This document shows positions 36,061 to 47,402 of a stretch of 64,000 bases of DNA, in pieces. The translations under genes and the position numbers were made by a program. The DNA is taken from the NCBI GenBank assembly GCA_037013495.1, contig CM072812.1:74507840-74571839 (forward strand). The letters are read 5' to 3'. The number at the start of each line of letters is the position of its first letter. The first letter of the stretch is position 1. Origin of the DNA: Hippophae tibetana (taxonomy: Eukaryota > Streptophyta > Magnoliopsida > Rosales > Elaeagnaceae). The notes under the pieces were generated by a model. That model did no database searches. It had not been told where the DNA came from and saw only the letters and a program-made list of their open reading frames with translations.

Positions 36061-38500
36061 TAAGTAAAATAAATAGATTCTGTATTTTGCACATAAAAGG
36101 CCAACAAAGGCATAAAGAATATTGGACTTACCTTTCCCCCTTTAACTTTTTCATGTCAAAATATTGCAGAACTAAGTAAAAATGCATATCAAACATAAGA
36201 TGATCATAAAGATGACCTAAAGATATTTATTCTTATGCACAAAACTTTGACGCACAACCAACACCCAAAAACACACCTATTCCAAGTGCACCCATCTTGT
36301 GCACTCCATTCACCATGTTGGATCAACTCATCCACACTTTGTCAAGTTGAAATTCGAGGGTCTGCACATAACTGCATATAGCACATTTGAAGCTGGAAGA
36401 CTTTGATCTACCCCTATAACCTGCACACATAAATGAAACATATACCCCGAGAATGTATCATGCAAAACAACACATAATCTATCCAAATACTATTATGTTA
36501 CCCCTACATAGGTACACATCGATAGGAAAAACATAAACATACATGCAATAAAAACACATGTAATGTATACAACCCATCAAACTTCATGAAACACTCCCTC
36601 TGAGTGAATGCAAGTCAGCCAATAATATGCAATTCAATCCTACACTCACCATCCTTGCAATACACAGCATGGTAACAAACATATAGTTATGCATACAAAT
36701 TTCTCCCTCTTTTTGAGACAAAAAGTCAAAGAAACACCCTTATATGAGGGAGAGAAGGCATTCAAGCATGCAATAATCTAATCACTCATGCAATAGAGTA
36801 GAGAATATTAAATTAAACAATCAAGTTGCAACACTTCAAAAAATAGATATGAAAGAAATACATCAAACATATTCTCATTAATCAAACAATAATTTACAAA
36901 TTTTATTTCAATAAATAAGAATAAAATACACTAAAACAAAAAGAAAAATAGTTCACCACTTTCTATTACCCTCTCCTACAACATTGTCCTAATGGAGAAT
37001 ACTATATGAGGACTAATCAAATTTAATAGGGGTATTAGGTGGTAGAGGTGGTGAAGGGACAAAATAGTTATATATAACTTGGGTTATAGTAGGGTATGTT
37101 TCACCTCTACCAACATTTTTGAAAGGGGAGGAGAGAGAACCAAGGGAATAGTTAGAAGAGTGAGTACAACTTCTTAAACCAATAGGTTGTGGTCTAACTA
37201 AGGCAAAAGAGGTGAAAGAGCCATGAAAAAGTGATGATGGAACAAGGTGGTAAAAAGTGACCATAGCTTGAGCAAGTGTTACTGAAAGGAAGAGAAGTAG
37301 AAGGAATAGAAGAAACTGGAATGGAATTAGAACAAATTGATTGAGCAGTGTTCTAAGGAGAAGAAAATGAAGAGGTAGCTGATAGATGTTATGAGTCACG
37401 ATTGGAAGGAAATAGCAAGAATGAAAGAATAACTCTACTATAACAAGAAAAGAAGATATTATGAAAAATGATGGAAGCCAATCAGGAAATCAACAAGGGA
37501 TAGTGAAGAAAAGACTAAGAAAGAGCAATTGGATGAAAAATGATGGTCCAATAAATCATACAAGCTAGATCTATAGTCTCACCATTTAGAATAGTGCAAA
37601 GGAAGTGTCCTCTACACTAAGTGATATTATGACAATGAGAACAGAGGTGAATAATAGTGCTAACAACATCATTAAGATGATGACTAGAGGCATCTTTGTT
37701 AACTATAAGGGTGCCTCCACTATAATTGTGGCATGGGCCAACCAACTAGTTTTGCATCTTAATGAAGTTGCATTCATTCATAAGATTATACTCATAAGGA
37801 AGATAAGAATAAGTTAGATTTTAAAATTCAAATGAGATGATGGGGAAAGAAGGGCTCTCAATATTTTGAAGAGATAATAAACTAACAATATCATATCTAG
37901 AAAAGGTGAATCTACACCCTCTAAGGATGAGATCGGTAAAGAAGTTAGAAGATACAATAGAGAGTAGGGTAGTATAGAACTTCCAAATTTTTTTATTATC
38001 ATAAGCATAAGTAAGAGTGTAGAGGGAAATCCAAGAAAAGTAAGCGAGCCTTTCCCAATAGTAAGAAATTCATGGATATTAACAAGACCCTCACAAAGGA
38101 TGGGCACTCGACATGATAGGCTAACAGGTTTAGACTACTTAAACTTCTTCAAACTTTAGGATCATTTTGGGGTAATTTTTAGTAAGAATGTGAGGGTAAA
38201 AGGCATAGGTATAGCTAGAAGATAAGGTATTTAAAGTCTATTTGTATAAAAAAAATATGTACTAGGGGCTTTTCATAGGATCTACACACCTCATTGAGGT
38301 CTTTGTTGACCTCTTCACCCTAGTGCCCCACGATCCCCTTGATGAGTATGTAAAAAAATAAGGTCCAAAGAGCCCTAGATGAGGAATGCAGCAAGGCACA
38401 ATGAATAATATACAAAGTGTTTCGAGGAGAGAGTGTGTGTGTGTGTGTGTGTGTGTGTCAAACCACCAAACATATAAATTTTGATTTTTTAAAGTAATAA
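36061..38500 (-). pseudogene. Decayed retroelement segment 2
   Basis: Paralogue of 31061-33420. The minus-strand frames 37013-37399 and 37814-38107 match the corresponding part of segment 1 by position and some residues. No catalytic domain was seen. A (GT)13 microsatellite sits at 38433-38458. Confidence 0.4.
38433..38458. repeat. (GT)13 microsatellite
   Basis: Thirteen uninterrupted GT units between GAGAGA and CAAACC. A likely polymorphic marker. Confidence 0.95.
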
Positions 38501-39097
38501 AGTAGGAAATAAAATACAAAGAAAGAAAATATCATAAAACATGTACAAAATGACTACACATAAAAAAGAGACAAGAAATAAATTGCTTAACTCTATATAG
38601 ATCACTTAGAAGTAGTGATCAAACCACATCCCTCATTTAAAAATTTGTGAAGGGTAACAAAGTCAAGAGGTAATCTTTGTATCATATGAGCATGTGGTGT
38701 ATATGTTACTCGGGGTTTATTTTTGTAGAAGTTCTAGAAAATCCTATCAAGTGATCTATATTGTAAGGACTATAAGTATTGGCTATTTTCGTGGACAAAA
38801 TATTTACCTATAAATTTGTTTTTAAGCCTACTAGCAAGTTCATCAAGAAAAGCTGAACAAATGATCGAGTATCAGATAATCGCACTCGAGGTATATATTT
38901 TATAACTATGATACATAAGATTGCATTTATACATTTAATAGTACATGTTTATAAATCTGAGATTATTTTTTATGCTTAAATACTTTTTTTAAGTGTCTTA
39001 ATATTTTTAAGATGTGATTTAAAAATATTTTTTAATTAAATCTTTAAATGAGTCTTGAATAATGAAGCCTAAAATATTTCAACCCTAATACTAGTAG
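38501..39097. other. No gene seen
   Basis: AT-rich, no domain on either strand. Confidence 0.5.
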
Positions 39098-39270
39098 GTT
39101 ATCATTGTCTATATATATATATATATACATAGGGTTAGGGTTAAGGTATGTTGAAATAATTTGAGTGAAAAAAACCCGAGAATATAAGTTATCATTGTCT
39201 ATATATATATATACACACACATAGGGTTAGGGTTAAGGTATGCTGAAATAATTTGAGTGAAAAAAACCTC
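39098..39270. repeat. 90-bp tandem duplication with TAGGGTTAGGG core
   Basis: Two near-identical 90-bp units start at 39098 and 39188. Each has GTTATCATTGTCTATA, a TA run, CATAGGGTTAGGGTTAAGG and GAGTGAAAAAAACC. The telomere-like core is only two units long in each copy. Confidence 0.9.
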
Positions 39271-39689
39271 AGAATCGCTCCAACTGTTAAAAGAAAAAAA
39301 GTGCAACCAGAGTTGAACAATCTGAGAGATAGAAAGTCTTCATCATCACTAGCCATTAAGTCATAATGAAAAAGCTGAATACCTATTAATTAATATTAAA
39401 GGATCATATTGGTTTCATATGAATAAAGGCATTCATACTTTAATATTTGTCTCCATCAGAATCTCTGTTTCAGCCCACATCATTATTTCCAATTGCATGT
39501 TGTCATCTCCTCAACCACCTGTCACAGAAAATAAAGTTTAATATTTTGTCGATGGATAATATCATATAAGGTATTCAAGTTATGAATTAGGACCAATTTT
39601 TATTGCAGTTTATGAAAGGTAGGCAAAGGTGATAAATTAATTTATGGTATTTAATTATCTTTATTTTCATAATTTATAGTCAAGTTGGT
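39271..39689. other. No gene seen
   Basis: AT-rich; no feature supported. Confidence 0.5.
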
Positions 39690-40370
39690 TCATATTTTTC
39701 ATCTTTATATAGCTTCTTCTTGATTAGATTTTTATATGTTTGGATTAAATAATTTTATGTGTGATCATGATTATTTGATTTGATTATTAAATTTCAAAGA
39801 AGTTATTTTTATTAAATTTACACTTGATCTTTTTGCTCTAGGATTTACTAGTTGATTTGGTTTAAGTGGCATATGATTTGAATCATCTAGTTAGGATTTT
39901 TCAATATTAAATCCATTATAGAACACATACGTGCACTTTTTTTTTGTGCTAACCATTTTGGAGTTAATGTGGGAATGATATGATTGGCGAGGAGCTTATT
40001 GGAACGTTGGTCTAGAAACCGTTCACGCTAATATTGAAAACTGTGAAAACAGAGCACGGGCTCGTAAGTAAAGTACATTGGGGTAGTATCCTAGGAAGGG
40101 TAACATAAGACCGAGTTTGTACTTGAAAATTTGATTTTCATAGTGGAAAGTTAGGTGGTCCGGTGGACCAATGGTTTTCCTCTTACGTACTGATGGTTGT
40201 GACCTAGGTTGTTTCCACCTAAAAATTTCGTGTGTTATTATTTTATTTTTGTACTTTATTTTTACACGTGATTGCATGCTTGACTGCTTTGTTTAGATTA
40301 TTAAGTTATAAATTGATAAAAATTAAAAATAACCTATTCACCCCTCCAGGTTAATTAGGTCCATAATTTA
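39690..40370 (+). repeat. Dispersed repeat C, copy 2
   Basis: Homologous to 7420-8030, same orientation, ending TTCACCCCTCCAGG. It lies between segment 2 and the second gag relic. Confidence 0.6.
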
Positions 40371-40529
40371 TAAAATTTTACATATAAACATGGCCAGGTG
40401 GACGTTTTGAAGAATATTTGTTTCTTTTTATATTGTGTCAAATATGCATAATGCATCCCACTTATAGATGCTTTGATGAGACATAATAGTTACATTATAC
40501 ATTGAAAATAGGGGTAAATGAGGTGGAGA

Positions 40530-41510
40530 ACTCTAATAGATACTCCCTAAAGATCTAGGACACTGCCTAGCAAGGTGGCTAATGGTTCCACATAGATGGC
40601 ACAAATATGTATAAGAGTTTGAGAATCTAGGTCTCTGATTCTGAGGAGTAATACATGAAGGAGAAAAGGAAAAAAATGCACACATTAACTCTTATACAAG
40701 GATGAAAGGTTAAGTTCCCATAGTGGAATCTCAAATATTGGTACGTGTTTACAACAATGGTGACACGTTGGAGTAATAGTAGGTAGGGGTAATAGACCAC
40801 TACTAGAGTGTGAGAAAGAACTAGCATTTGGTGAGGTGATTACCATGCTAGAGGAAATAGGCTTGGACATAACAACCGACTTACCTGTTGGAGTGGAAAT
40901 AGCTAATTTCAACTTTGGTTCTTAAGTAGTTGAATTAGCAAACTTTGGTGCAACCATTATTAAAGTAGATACCCTTTCATTATACCTAATTCCTTGTTTA
41001 TCACCAAATGACTTGGTGTCATTGATGATTTCATTTAACTTTAGTGAACCAATTATCAATTTTTTGACAATAGAGGAAGATTGAGCAAGCTCATTTTCAC
41101 TCATACTAAGCTTATCCTTTAAATCGTTGATCCAAACTTCCTTTTTTTAGGAAGGATTCTAGGTAAGCCGCATAATTTTTGATTTTTTTTAACCCTTTAA
41201 TGCAATTGTTCCACCTTAGCTTCCTTTTTATTAAGTGAAAATGCCATATACTCCTTGGCACTTTCAAACATAATGATCTGCTTCTTCTGTTTGGAAATTT
41301 TAGAGTTCTGATCAAACAAAAGATCATGGTTCATATACAAAAAGATAGCTTTACCAGATGTGGAACACTTTAGCTTCTCTTTTAGACTTTTTATTTTCTT
41401 ATGATTTGCATTGAATCTTTCTTACGAATCAGTGTATCTCTTTTGAATGACCTCATAGTTTTTAGTGAGATCATTTTGTTCACCACCAATTAAGGACTTC
41501 CTTTCCTCAA
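40530..41510 (-). pseudogene. SIRE-like copia gag relic, copy 2
   Basis: Minus strand; the counterpart of 33780-34990, with shared stretches such as MSENELAQSSSIVKKLI, NEIINDTKSFGDKQGIRYNE and a broken zinc knuckle (TCHHCCKHVPIF). Heavily frameshifted. Confidence 0.6.
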
Positions 41511-41512
41511 GT

Positions 41513-42433
41513 GTGTGCAATGAATACACAAGTATATACATCACAACAAATAATATAATGATAATAAAAGATCATTCCCACGGAGATTATTTTATTAGAA
41601 ACTAATTAAAACTAAAAAAATAAAAATCAATTTTTATTTGTGTTTTTATATTTTAAGGAAGCAAAATTAAAATACTAGAAGTAAATAACATTAATTAATT
41701 AAATCAGATTTGGTAACGAAGAAGATATATAAGAAAAAATCTAAGAATATTTAATCCCCCAATTTTTTAAATATGTAAATCACTAAAATCCACCTAATAT
41801 AATTATCAATTAATTACATGATCGATTGAATCTAACTTAGCATATATTTTTCTCTCAAGTAAACTAAAAACCATATAGTAATTAATTTAATCACACTCTT
41901 ATGTCAATTAAATTGCATACTACTTATTAAGTTCATCAATTATGGATCATATACATAAGAATCATACATTTCTACCTAGAATCTATGCATGTTATTTAAT
42001 TAAGACAAATAATTAAATAATTCTCACAAATCTATTTAATTGCCTCTATAGATAAATTGTTAGCCAGACAATTAATAGAATAAGAATCATATTAAATAAT
42101 ATAATTGAAATGAAATCATAATTGGGGAAAAATAGTAGATCATCACTTGATGAAAATTGGGTTCATAAGATCCCTAGATTAATAAATTAACTATACATAA
42201 TTGTGTTCATAAATCACATATTTTTCATAAAGAAAGACATAAAAATTGATAAAGAAAGGAGTAGTAGAAGAAATACAATCAATCTCTTGAATTGTAATTC
42301 TAATATCCTCTTAAATCTCCACCAAAGTTGTGCCTTCTTTTGAATTGTTTTGTATTTTCTCCCTTCTTAGCTCCAAAAACTTATCAAAATTATGCTAATG
42401 ATGGCTCGTAGGGTTTATAGGGCGATTAAGAGG
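41513..42433 (+). mobile_element. LTR-like repeat, copy B (truncated)
   Basis: Inverted homologue of about 3255-4129, beginning TGTGTGCAATG and carrying ATTCCCACGGAGATT near 41574. Its right end is cut at the start of the copia LTR at about 42436. Confidence 0.65.
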
Positions 42434-42435
42434 TT

Positions 42436-42608
42436 AAATTTAGTTGTATGCAACTAATATACTTTATCAACTGTATATTAGTTGTATGCAACTAATATAA
42501 TTTTCCTAAAAAGCACTTTTCCAAAAAGCAAATTCTTATTTCCTGCATTTAAACATGTATTAGTATTCATTGTATTCTAAGATTGTAAATACATTTCCAA
42601 TATATTCA
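42436..42608 (+). repeat. 5' LTR of outer copia
   Basis: Matches 61092-61249 from TTAGTTGTATGC onward. It carries an extra 38-bp duplication: the inverted repeat TTAGTTG-TATG-CAACTAA occurs at 42440 and again at 42478, but once (61116) in the 3' LTR. The first 20 or so bases of the 3' LTR have no match here, so the exact 5' end is unclear. Confidence 0.75.
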
Positions 42609-42611
42609 ATT

Positions 42612-42623
42612 TGGTATCAGAGC
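42612..42623 (+). other. Primer binding site (tRNA-iMet) of outer copia
   Basis: TGGTATCAGAGC, three bases after the LTR end, complementary to the initiator methionine tRNA 3' end. Confidence 0.93.
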
Positions 42624-42639
42624 AGGAAAGAAAGAAAAT

Positions 42640-43273
42640 ATTTTTTTACCGGTTTCTGAGCAAGCAGCACCGCCAGTTTTTTATGCAGTGTCGTTAACCT
42701 TCTCGCACTGTTTAGTTGGTGTCGTAGTTGCAGATACGCCGTCCATTCCACGCTGTCCAGTTCGCGAGGTCTAGCCTACACCGTTCAGCCCGTGTCAACT
42801 AGTTCTGTGTTGTCTTGCCCTCCACCGTCCAACCCAGCTCGCGTACCCCTACGCACCGTCCAGCTCGTGCACCTCTGTGCGCCATCCAGCTCGCGCACCT
42901 TGCGCCGTCCAGCTTCTCCCTTCATTTTTTGTGAGTCCGCACACTACGCTGTTCATTTTTGAATTTTTTTCCTTTTTTAATTTTAAGTTCTGCCCTAATT
43001 AGCCCTAAACAACCCATCAGTTTTAAGATCTACCCTAATCAGTCCATCAGTTTTAAGTTCTGCCCTAATCAGCCCTAAACATCCCATCAGTTTTAAGTTC
43101 TACCCTAATCAGCCCATCAGCCCAAGCCCAACAGCCCATCAGCCAAAGCCCATCAGCTCAAGCCCAACAGCTATCTGCCCAAGTCCAAGTCCATCAGCCC
43201 AAACACTTATCAGCCCACCCCGGCCAAAAAAAAAAATATTCCGCTGCATAATATATTTTTTATTATTATTTCA
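42640..43273 (+). repeat. Copia leader with two minisatellites
   Basis: Non-coding leader. 42830-42915 has repeats of a GTCCAGCTCGCGCACC-type unit. 42986-43215 has repeats of CATCAGTTTTAAGTTCTGCC and CCCTAATCAGCCC-type units that decay into CAGCCCAAGCC. Both are C-rich, unlike the AT-rich surroundings. Confidence 0.8.
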
Positions 43274-43433
43274 ATGGAAGATTCAAGACAACATCAAGTT
43301 TCCAGAATTCATGAGGTTCCAAATTTGAAGTTTTTGTTAAGAGTTCAGAAATTATTTCTTTCGGGGGTACTAAACTTAATGGTACAAATTTTCGAACATG
43401 GAAAAAAGTTATGTCTGTTTATCTTCGTGGGAT
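43274..43433 (+). pseudogene. Outer copia gag, 5' part
   Basis: ATG at 43274. The N-terminus is followed, after a one-base shift in a G run near 43363, by a frame with FRTWKKVMSVYLRG, typical of copia gag. It stops where the gypsy element begins. Confidence 0.75.
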
Positions 43434-43729
43434 TGATGAGTGCTCAAAAAGCACTAAAATAACTATGATTTTATGTACATTAATTGATTAAAAATACATA
43501 TATTTATATGTTTTATCATATATTTATATAAATTTGTCTTTTTCGGAATCACGGGTATTTTTATTATTTTTCAGGTATTTTGGCTTAAAAACGCAATTTA
43601 AAGACTCAAAAAGGAATACTTGAAGCAATACATCACAAATATATTAATAAATAAGTGGGAAAAGTTCAACAAACATGGAAACATTGGACAAAATGGGTCG
43701 AAAAGGTCAAAAATGTCAAAAAGACGGAA

Positions 43730-43970
43730 ATCACGCCCCGCAGCCGAGCCGCGCGAGCAGCCCAGCGCCCCAGCGCCCCATGCCGCGCGCGCCCGCGCGC
43801 ATTGGCCTGCCCATCCGCGCGCGCCCCAGCGCACGGGCACTGTTCACGTGCGCCGAGCTGCGTGCAGCGACAGCCCCCCCCCCGCGCGCGCGCAGCGCCC
43901 AGCAGCAGCCCCTCCGCGCGCCCAACACGTTTTCGCCCCATTTTTCACGTGCAGCCACCCCGTGAAGTCA
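43730..43970 (+). repeat. GC-rich CpG-dense block in LTR U3
   Basis: About 240 bp, strongly GC-rich, dominated by GCGCGC and CAGCGCCCCA-type motifs, in an otherwise AT-rich LTR. The 3' LTR counterpart (55090-55330) has a different arrangement of a short CGCCCCAGTGCCCCATCC-type repeat. Translations in this block are low-complexity Ala/Arg/Pro on all frames and are not genes. Confidence 0.85.
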
Positions 43971-44071
43971 TGCTGATGTCATTAATGACATCAGCAATTC
44001 CAATACGCTTTTTTACATTTTTTAATATTTTTTTAACATTTATTTACTCATTTTTTCTCTCTATCCTCACC

Positions 44072-44079
44072 TATAAATA
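44072..44079 (+). promoter_or_regulatory. TATA box of gypsy 5' LTR
   Basis: TATAAATA, identical in the 3' LTR at 55440-55447. It is followed by C-rich and CTTC-rich sequence; AATAAA lies 227 bp downstream. Confidence 0.75.
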
Positions 44080-44851
44080 CCCCCCCTTCCCTTCACTTCA
44101 AATCACACCTTCAAAACACACTTCTCTCTTCTTTCTTTCTCTCATTTCTTAGTTTTTGAGTTTTCTTAGTTTCTTTCTTAGTTTTTAAGCTTTTCTTAGT
44201 TTTTCTCTTAGTTTTTAGTTCAATTCTCTTAGGTTTAGAGTTCTTCTCTTTTTGAGAGGAACTTGTAATGTTTTTGTAATAATTTAGATTTTTGATTCAA
44301 TAAATGGAAGTGCAAATTCCGCTTGGAGGTTTTCCAGCTACGGGAATAGCGTCGAAGTTCTGTAAGGATTTTATTTTCTTTACAGTTATTTTTATGCTTT
44401 ATTCTTACATGTTATATTTAATTTGTCTGTGGTTAAATTTAACTATGCTGGCTATTTAGTAAATATGATGTAATAATGACGTTGTTATGCTTGCGAAATA
44501 TTAAATAGGTAAAAATTTCTAAAATGAATTGATTTTGTTTTTATTCAAGATTTTATATTAAGAATGTTAGAGAGAAATATATTATTTTTCATTACAAACT
44601 TAAACCTGAAAATTGGATTTTAAGGTTTAGTTATCCGGTCTAATTTAGAGTAGTGCTCTTTTATTTGTTGGTACAATCGCCCGGTAGTTAGAGTGAAACT
44701 CTATTTCAAAAGTTTTTATAAGAATTATTATGTGAAAATGTATTGACAACATGTTTTCAATAGTGGTTTTAAAACTTGAAAGTTAGTACTCGGATAATTA
44801 AATTCTTAGGTTTAATTTGGACACCTTGAATAATGTTTAAATTGTCTAACC

Positions 44852-44997
44852 CCACCAAAGGTGGCATTTAAATGGTTCATTTTCAATCTTTTAGAAAAAG
44901 GAATTAATTTAACTAACCAAATTAGTTATCAACCCCACCCATAGGTGTTAATTGATTTGTTTAGTTAACAAAGAATATCTAACCCCACCAAAGGTGG
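44852..44997 (+). other. Repeated hairpin motif in R/U5
   Basis: CCACC-AAA-GGTGG occurs at 44852-44864 and 44985-44997. A related CACC-CAT-AGGTG lies at about 44936-44947. All three are preceded by AACCC or similar. All recur in the 3' LTR (about 56215-56370). Confidence 0.7.
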
Positions 44998-45491
44998 TAT
45001 TTATATAAAAAAAGAGAGAATCAATAAAATATCAATTTATATCTTTAATAACCTAGATAATATGAGCAAGCTTAATTAATTTAGTTATTATATCCATAAA
45101 TACTCCACTAATATAAATGATAAAATTTGCATAAATATTTATTGAATCTGTATATATGTTTATTTTTAGATAATTATTCATTGAATCTGTATCTATGTTT
45201 ATTTTTATGTTATTAGATTATATTTAATTAATCTGTATATATGTTTATTTTATGTTATTAGATTAGGAACACAAAAACCAAACTATCGTGACAGGATGTT
45301 TAGGATTTAATTTCGTTTTTCAAAGTTTGAATAATAAATTAAAAACCACATACATTCCTTCCTTAGATCGACCTTGGGAGTATACTTATCATTTTCTTCG
45401 AAATGATTCGTGCACTTGCGAGAGTTTTATAAATATTAAAACCAAAGTATTGGCAAGAATCGACGATGTCGGTTTTCGCTCATCAAGTTTT

Positions 45492-45509
45492 TGGCGCCGT
45501 TGCTGGGGA
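45492..45509 (+). other. Primer binding site, tRNA-Asp type
   Basis: TGGCGCCGTTGCTGGGGA, six bases after the LTR end. It differs by one base from the Asp-tRNA complement common in Athila/Tat elements. Confidence 0.9.
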
Positions 45510-46067
45510 AGGAATAGCGTTTTTAAATTATTTATCAAAATTTTAAAAACATTTTTTGTGCTGTAAATAATTGTGATTTTTTTAACAATAATCAAATTTC
45601 AAAATTCATAAGAAATAAAATAAATAAATAAATAAATAATAAATAAATAATAAATAAAAAAAAAATAATAATTTTTTTAAAATAATTTAGAAATTTGAAA
45701 TTTGAAGTAAAAAAATTTTACCGTTCATGAATAGTAAAAAAAAATAATAAAAAAAAAATTTAAAATTTCAAAATTTTTTTTAAGTTAATAAGAAATAATA
45801 GAGCGTGAATAGTAAAATAAAATTACCTGGGAACACTCTTGGTTAATACTGATTATGTTATATAAAAAAAATTAAAAATAAAATAAAAAAAATAAAAATA
45901 AAATAAAAAAATAAAATAAAAATAAAATAAAATAAAATAAAATAATTTTTTTTCTTTTTTAGGGTTTAACTAGTTTTGTTTAGTACTTTGTATTAAATAC
46001 CATGTAAATTTTCTCTAAATTTTTTATTTTGTTGACATGAGTTTTAAATTTACGTTTACAATAGTCT
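45510..46067 (+). repeat. A-rich leader with AAATA repeats
   Basis: Low-complexity AAAT/AAATA-rich leader between primer site and gag1, notably 45617-45665 and 45870-45945. No gene seen. Confidence 0.8.
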
Positions 46068-47402
46068 ATGCGTGGTAGGAGATCCTTAGGAAACCCCCTT
46101 ACACCATATGTAAATAATTTTCATAAATTTAAACGAGTGTCAACAAAACTGGATTACACCCATCAACCTGTTTTTGAGCCAAACATAGAACCAAGTCTTA
46201 ATCCTTTACTTGAACCAAAAGAAATGGAGGAAAACCAACATGTTAGGGAAACCACGATGAAGGAGTTTGCAAGACCGGTGATTGGCACGGCAACTGCCGC
46301 TATCCAGTTGGGAGAGGCTGCTCGGAATTATGACCTTAAAAATATTCATTTTTCTATGCTTCCTTCCTTTTATGGGCTACCTAATGAAGATTCTCTTTCC
46401 TTTATGAGAGATTTCTATGCTACGGTCCAAACATTCCCCCTCGGTATTCTAAACGAGGATCAACTTAGGAAGAGATGTTTTCCCTACACTTTAAAGGATA
46501 AGGCCAAAGCTTGGTTGATGTCACTTCCCCCAGGTTCTCTGATGACATGGGGTAACATTTACAATAAATTCATGGGAAAATTCTATTCCCACCAAAAAAC
46601 ATCAGAGTTGAGAGGAAAGATTGCTACTTTCTCTCAGATGGAAGGAGAACCATATGAAGCTTGGGATAGGTTCAAAATGTTTCTCACTCAATGTCCCCAT
46701 CATAGCTTTCCCCTGCAGTTGCAGAACCAATTCTTTTACGATGGACTTACACAACAATGTCAGTTCATTGTCGACAACGCTGCAGGAGGAGCAATAGGAG
46801 AAAAGACTGCCTCAGAGACGTATAACCTCTTTGAGATGTTGGGTGCTAATTCCCAACAGAAAAGCTCCCGAGTGAGAAAAGCTAGAGTTCATGAAATCGA
46901 CTCCAGTAATGAAGTTCAACAACAACTTGTTCAACTGACTAAGCAAGTTGCCCTTCTCGCTACACAAACCAACACCAATAATGAACAATATGGTTTGTAT
47001 AGCAACATGGGACATGGTACTGAAGCCTGTCCATATCAAGGAGAAACAACTGGACCTGAACAGGTTAATGTGTTGGGAGCATATCAACAGAGACCAAGGT
47101 TTGATCCCAATTCAAATACCTATAATTCTGGGTGGAGAAGTCATCCAAATTTCTCCTGGAGGCAAAACAACCCTCCTTTCACTCAAAGCTCAAACCAGCC
47201 AGGCCAGCAATTCCACCCACCTATTCCAAGAAGCATTCCCAATAAACCAACCCTGGAGGACAACTTGAATTCTTTTATTCAAGTCTGTAGGGATAACCAA
47301 TCTAAAACCAATCAACGGTTGGACTCTGTGGAAGCTTCTATCAAAAAGGTGGAAGTTCAAGTTGAACAGTTAGTTGAACATTTGCAAAAGAGCAAAGACT
47401 AA
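46068..47402 (+). CDS. Gypsy gag1
   Basis: 444 residues, uninterrupted. It has the Athila-like retrotransposon gag domain, with EAARNYDLKNIHFSMLPSF, FPLGILNEDQLRKRCFPYTL, KAKAWLMSLPPGS and FYSHQKTSELRGKIATFS. The zinc knuckle region reads YGLYSNMGHGTEAC, so the first two cysteines of C-x2-C-x4-H-x4-C are tyrosines and metal binding is probably lost. ATG at 46068 lies in CTATGCG. It is followed by a hairpin and a GGAGG block, then a second gag. Confidence 0.88.
   Translation: MRGRRSLGNPLTPYVNNFHKFKRVSTKLDYTHQPVFEPNIEPSLNPLLEPKEMEENQHVRETTMKEFARPVIGTATAAIQLGEAARNYDLKNIHFSMLPSFYGLPNEDSLSFMRDFYATVQTFPLGILNEDQLRKRCFPYTLKDKAKAWLMSLPPGSLMTWGNIYNKFMGKFYSHQKTSELRGKIATFSQMEGEPYEAWDRFKMFLTQCPHHSFPLQLQNQFFYDGLTQQCQFIVDNAAGGAIGEKTASETYNLFEMLGANSQQKSSRVRKARVHEIDSSNEVQQQLVQLTKQVALLATQTNTNNEQYGLYSNMGHGTEACPYQGETTGPEQVNVLGAYQQRPRFDPNSNTYNSGWRSHPNFSWRQNNPPFTQSSNQPGQQFHPPIPRSIPNKPTLEDNLNSFIQVCRDNQSKTNQRLDSVEASIKKVEVQVEQLVEHLQKSKD

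Larger units (their letters stand above)
43434..45485 (+). repeat. 5' LTR of gypsy element
   Basis: 2052 bp, TGATGAGTGC...CTCATCA. Inside are a GC-rich block (about 43730-43970), a TATAAATA box at 44072, an AATAAA signal at 44299 and three hairpins (44852-45000) in the presumed R/U5. It differs from the 3' LTR by a couple of dozen substitutions plus several length changes, mostly in the GC-rich block. Confidence 0.95.

Noticed and set aside
39120..39150. Telomere tract
   Set aside because: Only two TAGGGT-like units per copy and not the plant TTTAGGG repeat.
43598..44152. Several open frames rich in Ala, Arg and Pro
   Set aside because: They come from the GC-rich block of the gypsy LTR, occur on both strands and in several frames, and repeat in the second LTR (54966-55536). 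Low-complexity artefacts.
45870..45945. Possible origin or attachment site in A-rich repeats
   Set aside because: AAATA low-complexity sequence is common in retroelement leaders; no supporting motif.
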